Below are positions 40,695 to 51,238 of a stretch of DNA of 64,000 nucleotides, piece by piece. The notes under the pieces are model-generated. The model was given only the letters and a program-made list of their open reading frames with translations, had not been told where the DNA came from and made no database searches. Position 1 is the first letter of the stretch. Every line of letters starts with the position of its first letter. The stretch is taken from NCBI GenBank assembly GCA_036784855.1, contig JAZDSV010000007.1:310001-374000 (forward strand), read 5' to 3'. A program made the translations under genes and the position numbers. This DNA is from Aphelidium insulamus. Its lineage: Eukaryota > Aphelidiomycota > Aphelidea > Aphelidiaceae.

Positions 40695-42297
40695 ATGGCT
40701 GACAATAATAGTGGCGCAGCATCTTCTCGGGACATGACAGTTGGTTCCGCCGCAGCAGAAAGCGAGGAACTTGCCATGCTTCGAGACATGTTCCCCGCGG
40801 TGGCGGCTGACGTGCGACAGCTGGTGCTGCTGAACAGCAATGGCAATCTGGAGCTGGCCATCAACTCACTGTTGATGATTGCGGCGTCACCAGAACTGTC
40901 AGCACACATTGCCAGTGCCGCCTCGCCGATAACAGAGGGCTCATCAGCAGCAGCAGCGGCTGCGGTGACATCTTCGAGGGAATCATCACTGGCGCTGCCT
41001 GGATCTTCACGCCAACACGCCAGCTCCAGATCACCGTCTCCATCGACAGTCAATGCAGCCTCCAGCAGGTCCGAAATATCACGCGGCAAGCTTCCATACA
41101 CTGGAGACAGTGATGTTCTCGTGGATGTCTTTGCTGCCGATGACAGGGCAAGTATCCATCACGATATGCATCTATCTAGTATTGACAATGCATGTGTAGG
41201 ATTTGCCAACCAATATTAGAATTACCGGCACCTCTACGCCGGCATCACAAATACAACAAGATGAGGCGATGGCACAAGCACTAGCGCTAGCCATGCAAAT
41301 GGAGGCACAGGAGGCGGAAGATGCAGCCAAACTCGAAGTGCTCAACTCTTCACTGATGGACATCACAGAAGACTCGAATGACGATGTCACAGAGTCGACT
41401 GGCCCGGCGGCAAAGGCAGCGGACCTGCTACGAGGCATGCGCAACAGTGTGCGCAATATTATCACACCGAAATCATCGCCGGCGCAAAAGACGAAGCCAA
41501 TGTTCTCTGGCTCGGCGGTGGATGAATGGTTCAACAAGCGTGGACAGGGCGAGAGAGGCATAACAACTACCGACAGTAGCACAGCAGCAATGCCTGACCT
41601 GTCCAAGCTAAAGGAGAGGTTAAATAGCGCCAGTAGCGGTGCGTGTGCATTTATTTATTATCTGACTATGTATAATGCACTATGACACTTTATAGCCACG
41701 CGGGAGAAGGCACGACAGATGTTTGTCAAAATACAGCCGGGAAGTGGTGCAGCGACGCGCTTCGAGTATGTTTCCTGCAGCTCTACTTTTCTATATTAAC
41801 GTGACAGTTCACTCACCTCGCCCGATGGCTCAACCGCTGCTCCCGCAAATAGCAGTGAGTTGCCACTAGTGTCTCCATCGTGATACAATGCCACATGTAG
41901 CAGATGGAGCCGCTGCATTGGTTACCGTATCAAGCAGCAGCACTGACGACCCGGCGGTGCCCACAATCGACTTGATGATGACGGAGGGAAATGATGATGA
42001 AATGCAGCACACTTCACCCATCACCGACGCCAAGTTCACCACCACGATATCTAGCACGGGCGGCGCATCACCCGCAACCACTCCACGACGTCAAGCATTG
42101 TCGCCACTCATCATCCGCAACATTATATCACAATCAGCCGGACAGTCAAGTGCCCTGTCCACTGCGGCCGCAGTCTCCACTCCCCACTCGGCCCAGTCCC
42201 CGTTCCTCGAGGCGCAGTCGAGCACCGGTGAGTTTATGGCTGTGTTGGGTGCATGTATGATGCATACTCTTACCGGGCAGACTTTGAAGAGCAATAA
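40695..42297 (+). CDS. CUE-domain protein, Ser/Ala-rich
   Basis: Six exons: 40695-41147, 41200-41638, 41696-41765, 41808-41854, 41901-42227, 42281-42297; 450 aa. The CUE domain (ELAMLRDMFPAVAADVRQL ... NGNLELAINSLL) should bind ubiquitin. After a Ser-rich linker comes RDLPTNIRI and the charged helix IQQDEAMAQALALAMQMEAQ, a pairing seen in CUE-domain adaptors. The rest is disordered, Ser/Thr-rich, and ends SSTDFEEQ. The first intron has a GC donor (AGG|GCAAGT). The last exon carries 17 nt, and its stop codon overlaps the polyadenylation-type AATAAA at 42293-42298. The partner is unknown. Confidence 0.8.
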
Positions 42298-42530
42298 AGG
42301 CGTATTTAATATTACATTGTTAGCTACATGGACAATATAGAGTCTTTCACGTTTCGAGTAAGACAGTAAACTTGGCTTCAACAACAATATCTATTAATTT
42401 CGTTCACAGATTCTCGCATTATTAAATACGTGCATGGCATTAAATAGCAATTTGACTAAATACCAGCGTGTGCCTAAAAAGACTTGCTTTCTTTACGCAT
42501 GTGCCAATTGGCATAATGCTGGTCATTCAA

Positions 42531-43014
42531 CGATTGTACGCGCAATCCTGAAGATATCGTTGTATACGATGTACTGGTACTATTACTTGTCAGCATGTGC
42601 AAGAGCACAAGTACTTGCACATAATACAATGTACAATTTTATGCCAGGAGAAAGAGAAAGGTGCATTTGTTCTTCACTGTAACAGACAATCACGATTGTA
42701 CGCGCGATCCTGAAGATATCGTTGTATACGATGTACTGGTACTATTACTTGTCAGCATGTGCAAGAGCACAAGTACTTGCACATAATACAATGTACAATT
42801 TTATGCCAGGAGAAAGAGAAAGATGCATTTGTTCTTCACTGTAACAGACAATCACGATTGTACGCGCGATCCTGAAGATATCGTTGTATACGATGTACTG
42901 GTACTATTACTTGTCAGCATGTGCAAGAGCACAAGTACTTGCACATAATACAATGTACAATTTTATGCCAGGAGAAAGAGAGATGCATTTGTTCTTCACT
43001 GTAACAGACAATCA
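42531..43014. repeat. Three near-identical 162-bp tandem repeats
   Basis: Copies begin at 42531, 42693 and 42855. They differ at only a few bases; the third lacks about four bases in the AGAAAGAG region. Each unit contains the arm pair GTGCAAG...CTTGCAC around AAGTACTT and ends AACAGACAATCAC. The array ends 7 bases before the start codon of the secreted subtilase, so it forms that gene's promoter or 5' UTR. The near-identity indicates recent expansion. Confidence 0.95.
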
Positions 43015-43021
43015 CAAGTCA

Positions 43022-45087
43022 ATGCATCACCGCCAATTGGTACTCACGCTTGCGTACGCGCTGCTTGTCGCGGTGGTGTCGTGGACAGCAGGTACTGCGG
43101 CCGTGGACAGTGGCACATTCCCCGTCTCCCCGTCCCCGCCAGATGCGGGCTACTTTATCCGCCTCCATGGCTCGTTGGGCGGAGATGCCGTTGCCGCCGC
43201 CGCAAGCACCGACCAGCCGGCAACGACACGCGCTGCAAGGCGTCAGCGTGTATACGATAGACTGCAGGCAGTCACCAGCCACGTGACTGTGCCATTCATT
43301 GCCACCCTGGTGTCGACATTCGGTGTGGCGGCCGCGGCCGACGTGGAAGTGTTTTGGATCGACACCATGGTGTATGTGCCGGCTATGGTTGTGCGCCGCG
43401 CCGCCCTGTCGGCGTACCATGCCCAGCATGGAGTGCCCGATGATACTGTAGATGCCACTGGTACTACTGGTAGCGGTGGTGACGGCGTGGTCCAGTGGTG
43501 GCTGGGTCAGTTGCGGGCACATCCGCAGGTGAAGGACGTGTTCCCCAACCGCGTTGTCGCGTCAGTGCACGTCGAGTCTGTCGGCGAAACAGTGTCCGGT
43601 GCAGACAGTGTGGCCTGGGGCGTGGCCAAGATGCGTGCTCGACAGTGGCACGGGGCAGATGGCCGCGGTGTGCGCGTGGCCACAATTGACACGGGTGTCC
43701 AGTGGCAGCATGAGTCCCTGCGACAGTCGTACGCTGGCAGCCCAAGTGATATTTCTCCCGTCGACCGCATTACTGCGACCGCACCCACAAACTCGACCTT
43801 GTCGCCGCACGATTACGCCTGGTTCGATCCGCTAGAGTTCCGCCGCGACCCGTGGTGGTGTCCGTGGTACCCGGACCAGTGTGCGCCGCGTGAATGCTGT
43901 CTCGATGAGCCATTCGACGTTGTGGGACACGGCACACATGTCACGGCCACGATTGCCGGGTCGGCAGAGAGTGGAGTTGGCGTGGCGCCCGGTGTGCAGT
44001 GGATGTCGGCCAAGGGTTGCCGCGATGGCAACTGTTTCTTCTACGGTCAGCAATGACAGTGATATCTGCTGAAACACAGACAGCTGACATTGTGCTTGTC
44101 GCGGCATAGGGCTTACAAAGTCGGCGCAGTGGGTGATGTGTCCGTCGCGCGTGGGTGGCACCGATGTCAACTGCGCTCTCGGCGCCGACATTGTCTCCAA
44201 CTCGTGGGGCAGCAAAGTTTACAATCCGAACGATGACTTTTACTACAAGTGTGTACATTGACTTCAACTTGCATATCGATTGTCTTATTGTCGTGTCTTC
44301 TTGTCTTTTGACTGAGTATTTGAATTGTGTTTGTTCCTTGAATACATATATTGATAGACTGCTAGGTATATAGAAGTGTGGCGAGAGGCCGGCATTATTC
44401 CCATATTCTCGAATGGAAACAGCGGTCCGGATTGTGCATCCGTGTCGGCTCCCGGTGCTTTCAAGACTGTTTTCGGCGTGGGTGCCACTGATTCGGATGA
44501 CGCACTGGCACGCTTCAGCAGTCGCGGCCCTGGTCCGTATGAGGAGCCTGCGGCACATTTAATTTCGCCCCGCCGTCACTCCGACGCCCCATTTGAGCAG
44601 CTAACCATGATGGCTGCACGCACAAAGTCGTCTGAAAGCATGTACGCTCGTCTGAAGCCTGATTTTGTTGCGCCTGGAGTGCAAATCCTGTCGGCCAGTT
44701 CGAAAGATGTACAAGGCTACCGCAACATGTCTGGCACCAGCATGCAAGTGACATTGAAAATTATGTCAATTCGTTTAGATTCTTGTTTAACCGTACAGGG
44801 CCACGCCGCACGCAGCTGGACTGGCGGCGTTGATACTGTCGGCACTGCAGCAGCGAGAGCCAGATACGTTTGTCTCATTCGAGCGCCTATACGATATAAT
44901 GCAAAACAGTACGGTCCAGGATGTTCCTGTGCCAATTGGTGGTGGAGGCTCCCCAATTCCCTGGCTGCCCGACCTGCCATGGACCAGGGACCAGTGTGAT
45001 GGCAGCCGCTGGACTGCTTGGCCCAACCTCTTTTACGGACATGGCCGTCTGGATGCTGTGCTGGCCGCTGCGGCGCTTGGCAACTAA
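43022..45087 (+). CDS. Secreted subtilisin-like serine protease (S8)
   Basis: Four exons: 43022-44045, 44110-44250, 44377-44743, 44799-45087; 606 aa. A signal peptide (LVLTLAYALLVAVVSWTAGTAA) is followed by a ~180-residue propeptide-like region. The triad is Asp223 in ATIDTG, His303 in GHGTHVTA, and Ser510 in GTSMATPHAAG, with oxyanion Asn in NGNSGP. DIVSNSWG and DFVAPGVQILSAS are further family motifs. The intron before the last exon (44744-44798) splits the Met codon of GTSM and has a GC donor (CAT|GCAAGT); reading through would replace the end of the catalytic block. The 44251-44376 intron border is my best fit among overlapping GT sites. An extracellular digestive or processing role is likely. 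Confidence 0.9.
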
Positions 45088-45129
45088 ACGAGTCTGGAAC
45101 GATAATACAGCCGCTGATCAGATGCTTGT

Positions 45130-48100
45130 TTATTGCGGCATTCCCATTGCCTGGCAAATCCGTGCGTTGCTGAGATGGTAGGTTTGATGCACTGCGGCGA
45201 TGGCACTGCACTCGTGCTCGCGCAAGCAGTGCGCCAGCAATTGCGGACTGGCGACCAGTGAGTCCAGCATAACACCCCAGCCGCGCCAAAAGCTCCACAT
45301 TGTCTTCTCCCATATCGCAGTGTAGTCCCAGTCGGCCACAAAGCTCGTCAACGACAGCTCGTCTCCCAAAGCTTGCCACGTCTTGATGGACGCCACCTTG
45401 CCGCCACCATGCTTCTGCGCCGCAGTATTGTTCAGTGTGCGCAGCAAAAAGTTCTTCGCCACGACTCCGCTGATGGTGCTGGTGTCGCGGCCATACGGTA
45501 GCTGTGCAGCCACGGATATCAAGGGGCTCTGACTGGTAGTAGTGGATCCATCTTGCTCCGCGATAACGACAAATGGGGCGACGGGCGCCGTCACGGTGTT
45601 GTTTAGCAGCAGCATTTCTAGCAGATTACGCATTGATCTGGACACGATCTTGGTGAAGGAATTGAATTCCAACAGATCGCGGCTTAGCGGTCCCGTCCAC
45701 GGCACGCCCTCATTTGTACCGTCAGCGCGGGGCGTTATTATCTGACTCACATAAACTTACCGTGTACTTCAGCGATAAGAGGCTAACCACGCGAGAGAAC
45801 ACTATAATGTCTGCCGCCATTATCTCGGGAACAGCTTTCAAATCCGGATCAAATGTCGGAGGTGCAAGCAGCGGGACACCGCAGAGAACCATTTCCAACA
45901 ACAAACACCAGCAAGGTGCAAAATGTGCCACTAAACTACTGTCACCGCCTACAGATTCACAGGCACGGTGAAGAGCAGTGCCCAGCACCGTCAATTCGTG
46001 AGTGTCATTGACGACATAGTTGCGCAGCGTGAGGAACTGGCCGTAAGTCCCGAATACCATGTGGGCATCAGTGGAGGCACTATCCGTGAACTGTATAGGG
46101 TTAATACGAGAATGTGTAACAGTAACTAAGCAAAAAAACGAACTCCATGTCCTGTCGATTCGCGTGTGACCGCACCGTCCCGAAGCATGTCGACAACGCT
46201 CCCGACAATTACCTAATCAGTGTATATGTAAGCTAATATGGTGCAGATGTATGCCGCCATACATTCTCTACTGGCGGCGTGGACTTTGGTGGCGTCCAAT
46301 AGGTGAGAAAAGATTGGATGTCACGCAACATTAGAGGAATGTCAACATTTGGCTCCAACCATGTAACAAGCGCCTGCATGGAGTAAGAACCTGACGACTA
46401 ACAGCTTTTATACGCTACTTACCACCGGTCGGAACAAGTGCGAACGTCCCGCACATGCCACCAAAATGCTGATTGCATCGCCTCGCATGCATAGCAGTCG
46501 ATCGTTGGACAGTACAGCTTTAAAGAATGGGTTCTGTCCGTTACACAACGGGACCGGTTCCACCATACAATGCGTTCCCAGAGCGTTCATTACCTGCCAG
46601 GAATAAGTACCAAGAAATACCGAATGATGGCAGCACAGCAGCACAGTAACATCATCGACTTAGACGCACCTGGCCCGATATGAGACCTTGAGTCAGGTAG
46701 AAAAACACATCGTCAGGGAATCGATGGCCGACGATTTCGTGCAAGTCACTGTCAAGATTACACAAATCAGTCTTCACACATTATGTAGATCAATGTCCAC
46801 CTACACCGGGGCGATTTCCGCATGCAACGGCTGAATGACGGCGTTTTCAGACCACACCAGGTGGTGGTAGATGATGCAACGCGTGCGGCAAAACAGCGCA
46901 AAGTAGTTCATTGCTTGCATCGCCGGCAAGGCCATGTGATTAGTTACGGCATTGTAACCAGTGCCATATTGCATAATTATGTCGATACTCGCTGACAAAG
47001 AAATAAGCGACGACACCAGCACGTTTGTCAGTCACCGAACGTACACTTGAAGGCAAACGAGGAGGAACCTTCCAGCAGCGCGGGACAGGTACTAATGTAG
47101 TCAAAGCCGGCAAGAATGCAGCAGTCCAAAAACTGTTCAGAGTTCAAGGCAAAATCCTGCAGCACCTTTGCCTTGTCCACCACGGAGTAGGACAGTTTCT
47201 ACGCAGTTGAATGATCAACAATGATTATTACAGCCAAAGCGTAGGCCAACCTGAAAGTCAACGTTGGTAATGACACGATCGACCTCATAGAGCAGATAGT
47301 CGTTGCTGCTGTACACGGCGTGGAACATCTTGGCAGTGTCCATGTAGGCCAACTTCATAAACTGTGTTAACTGGCTTATGTCATGCATGCACACCTGCGC
47401 TGATGCTGCAAATGGAGCTCGCATGCACTCGATTCGTTCCTCATTCAGCCACTGCATCACCACTGATACCATATCGACGGCAGACAGGTTGCCTGTGCAA
47501 TATATATATATGTGCTCTGGAACAACTACATAGATGCAGCCAATTAGATGTACCAGCAGAGGCGAACGAGGCCATGGCAGCATCAAGGCGGCCCTGGTTG
47601 TTAAAGTCCCAGGCTTGAGCGCGCAGCCGGGGACGCGTGTCGGGCGCACTGAACGGACGCAAATCGCGGCGCCACGGCTGCGGCAAACCCGGAAACACGA
47701 TAAACACATGGATATTGTGGCTGCTGCACAGCATTGGTTAGTAAGTGAATGCAGCATGCACGGGCCAGGCCCCTCCACCACTGACCGCCACTGCTTCACG
47801 TCGGCCAGCACGGCGGCGTGCAGCGATAGTGGAATGCCCGCCGTGGCCAACACTGCCGGCTCGCGGATAGACACGCTAATCAGCCTGCACGTCGAGTATA
47901 AGTACATGGCTAGGCTACACACATACACATACACACAGACGCACATCACAGCATGGATACAGGAACGCACCTCCGCAGCCAAAACAGGCCATCAATGCCC
48001 AGACGTAGACCAGACAGATCTGTCAGCGGCAAATCGCGCTTCACCAGTCCGCGCTGACCCAAGTACACTGCATGAGCGGAAAAAAATGGTTAGCAGGAGG

Positions 48101-48159
48101 CCAGGCAGTGTGCACGGAAAGTGTGGAGAGCACATACGGTCCAGCTGGCGCACGGGCAT
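45130..48159 (-). CDS. MKT1: MKT1-like post-transcriptional regulator (XPG/PIN fold)
   Basis: Fourteen exons on the minus strand: 48159-48138, 48067-47971, 47884-47786, 47723-47554, 47492-47395, 47361-47251, 47198-47045, 46991-46805, 46748-46670, 46593-46423, 46373-46263, 46212-46144, 46090-45761, 45708-45130; 758 aa against ~830 in yeast. Mkt1 sits with poly(A)-binding protein partners and tunes mRNA translation and stability. The XPG-like N-part shows MPVRQLDLYLGQRGLVKRD, RLGIDGLFWLRR, NIHVFIVFPGL, YEVDRVITNVDF and FLDCCILAGFDYIS. The C-part has LHEIVGHRFPDDVFFYL and PLSRDLLEFNSFTKIVSRSM, typical of the Mkt1 C-terminal domains. Every junction keeps phase; all are GT-AG, the shortest 33 nt. 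One intron carries TACTAAC upstream of its acceptor. It converges on the subtilase with 42 bp between stops. Confidence 0.85.
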
Positions 48160-48426
48160 GTTGTCAATGCGGCGGGTTCGTGATTCGAGTTCTTTTTCCG
48201 CGCACACAATAATGCCTCACCTATACATTTAAAGTCTCTCTAGACTAGAGTAATTAAAGAGTCACAAGTCTTTGCAATGGCTCAAGTCGATGCAATGCAC
48301 AGTATTTCAGTATCATATCATTGTATGGCCAATTGACTTCTGTAATCCACATGTTAAACGCAATATTTCAATCATTTCGCATTACGCATTTCAAATTTAC
48401 TTGACCATTTGTTAACTATCAAGGCA

Positions 48427-50860
48427 TCAACGCCACAGATTGCACTGTGTTGGAGGCGCCATAAAAGAGCCTGCCGGGCATTTCCACACTGTTTGAAAAT
48501 CATCGCTCAATGCAAATGCAGCATTTGCTCTGACAGAGTTGATTGTGTGCTCATAGCGCATCTTAAATCTGTTAGTGAGGAAAGTTGGTTATCAATGACT
48601 TGCCTCCGCCGCTTGAACCTCGTCAACACTGCTCTCGCACCAGTACTGGCTAAATCCCAGCCAGAAGAGCTGATCATTAGTGATGCCGTTCAGGCCCGGC
48701 AGATTGCCCTGGTTGATTTTATCGCGGAGTTGCTTATATGCATCCCAGCTAATCTGCAGACCGCTGTTGTCGGCAATGTTCTCGTCCAAGGTGAGATTTC
48801 CGTCGACGTGGTCTCCAGCACTTGTGTAATTAGAATAGTGTGATACAAAGCATTTGGCGCGTTCAGTGTGTCTGGCGGTTATATCAGCTGAAAATAAACT
48901 AGAATATTCTCCCTGGCTCGAAAATTTGATCCCGTTGGCGTCAAAACCGTGAGCGATCTCATGACCCATTATCGTGCCAAGTGAGCCATATGCAAGCGCT
49001 AGAGATGCATCGGCGTCAAAAAAACGGGGATGAAGTAACCCCATCGGTAAAATGAGCATATTAAGTGGTGCAAAATGAAAAGCATTGGTTGTCGTCCAGT
49101 CATGTGCCACCAGTATCGAAGATCGTCTATATAAAGCAGGAGCAATAGCAAACTCCCAAACGTTTTTCTGCATTATTTCACCTGCCAACGTGAAAGCAGG
49201 ATTACTATCCTGTGCATGCCCAAGAGCTACAGAGTATAATTTGGCTGTAAAGTTGCTGTCCGTGGCCTCATTGGGAATAGCGATTTCGATAATCATGGAT
49301 TCCAACTTTGAAATTGCAATCTTGCGCGAGGGGTCATCAAGCCATGGCACAATGTCGACAGATAATAACCGCTTTTTGAATGCATCACTAAGGTGCTGAA
49401 GCATATTTATCGCCTTGCTTTGAATTCCTGATATTAAGTGTAAGTCACGATTATTAAGGTAAAGGGTTTGCTCACCTGGAAGCACCGTCTCGTAATATGC
49501 ACGACCAACAAGTAGAGAATACTTTTTTGCGATATAATCGACACAAATTCGCAGTGGCCGTATTTGATCGCCAGATGCTATTTCGTCACCAATATATCCG
49601 TCGCCTGTGTGTGGCAGTTTGACCAGGCTCATTGTTGACGAGGCCTGATTAAACATAATCATCGCAAGGCGTAAAAGTATCGAAATCCTAGCATATTCAA
49701 CCAAGGTATCGGCCGGAGTTATCTGAAGCAGATTGTTCAGCTCCTCCAGTGCAGCCGCTGGTACTGATACTTTTTCCGGCATGTAGTCCGATGTAACTCC
49801 ATGTTCCTTGATAAACAATTCCCAACCACCTAGCAGATAACCCGAGCGCGACATCAAATTTGGAAACAATTGATCGAGTTGCACCAGCGACAAGATTTCA
49901 TTCCCGATGCTACGGTCGGCATAAGCTACAATTTGATAGACGTTTTGGCTAAATATCGCGATGCGATTAGCTAAATCCGAAACATCACTATTTGGATAAA
50001 TTCGCCGCAGAGGATCGTAGATATCCTCGTAATCCGAAGGAGCAATTACAGCCGGCAACACGATCTCGGGAGCAATGGCGGCGCTGTTATTGTAAAGTTC
50101 GAAGCCAAAGAACCAAGGGTTGATTCTTTCCTTGACCAAACTTGTGTCCATAAGTCGAACTTTCGCGTGGACGCTATAATAATCATCTTCGAGTCGGATA
50201 AAGTTGATGACATAATTAATTGCATCATGAAACAACGGGCCCAGCAACAATGGATTATCGCCGATGTTCATCCGGTCGTTGCAGTTGCGGAATGCCCGAC
50301 GAACCGTATCGAATTGCTGTTTGAACTGAGGATCAGTTTTGTAGATTTGGCGCTCGAGTTCTGCGTCGCGATCACCGTTGAAAATGCGAGCAAGCTCATT
50401 TTGGCGATACTGGTTCAGCAGTGTAAATGTCGATGTCACGCCGCCCAACGAAGGAACGTAATTCGTGTTAATAAATCCGCGGCATGCGTACAAATAGAAG
50501 TTGTCACACGGATCCACAGACGAGTCCATATAACTCGCAACTCGGGCACCTGCGATTACATCGGCCTTATCGTGCCCGTTTGACGCACTCTCCAGGAACT
50601 GCGACGTTATAAGTTGCGGTCAATGGCTCATAAAGAGTAAGTACACTCAATTTCCCGCTCATCTTGTGCAGTAAGACTGAAAGCACCACCACAGTAATCA
50701 ATGACGCAAACAGTACCACAGCTGTCACGATACGCAAGATAGTTGCGCGTCTAGAGTGAAGTTGCACTTCCGGTTTGGTTCCATGCGTGTTGGGTGCTTC
50801 CATATTATGGTAGCCATTATCGGTGGATTTCACGTGTTTCATGGTCGACTTGAGAAACAA
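48427..50860 (-). CDS. M13 zinc metallopeptidase (neprilysin/ECE family)
   Basis: Exons 50860-50587, 50549-48604 and 48561-48427 (minus strand), ~784 aa. It is a type II membrane protein: a short cytosolic N-terminus, one helix (RIVTAVVLFASLITVVVLSV), then an ectodomain starting with SSVDPCDNFYLYACRGF. The zinc site is GHEIAHGFD with the glutamate in NLTLDENIADNSGLQI; VNAFY-like substrate binding reads TNAFHFAP. The last exon holds the conserved end (TINSVRANAAF, then KCPAGSFMAPPTQCNLW) and is reached only through the GC-donor intron 48562-48603. The first intron (50550-50586) is also best explained by a GC donor, which restores a conserved cysteine; a GT alternative (55 nt) exists. Mets at 50842 or 50803 may be the start. 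It likely cleaves extracellular peptides. Confidence 0.92.
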
Positions 50861-51238
50861 TAGACCTGAAGGTAGTAGCGGACATCACTACCATGACCTT
50901 GACGACCAACATCAGCATGGCTACCAACAAGAAATGGCCACCACCCACTTGCTGCAAACAATATCGGGGTTGGCGCAAAGTGCACAGCTTTCCTTGTACC
51001 CTCAACAACTGCAGTGCAAGTTTGGACAGAATATACGTAGTGACACTCTCATATATCAATGTTCCCGGCTATCAATACACACACATATATATATATATAT
51101 ATATGCCAAGTTAAATGCACGACGCGCCCGCCCCATCTCACTTCACAATTTGCCTGCGCGCTTCACTCTTTGCCGCCGTCTACACAGTGCAGTTGCGCTT
51201 GCGCCGCGCCGCCCAGCAGCACACCTCCTCCTTCTCCA

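Noticed and set aside
42884-43021. Upstream extension of the secreted subtilase starting MYTMYWYYYL
   Set aside because: It is the third copy of the 162-bp repeat read in frame; the Met at 43022 begins a textbook signal peptide.
46091-46143. GC donor (GCTTAG) for the MKT1 intron before 46090
   Set aside because: A GT donor (GGA|GTTCGT at 46143) in the same phase explains the junction, so GC use is unnecessary.
50550-50586. Counting the first M13 intron as a firm GC-AG case
   Set aside because: A GT alternative (GTGCGT, 55 nt) also keeps phase, losing only one conserved cysteine; kept as tentative.
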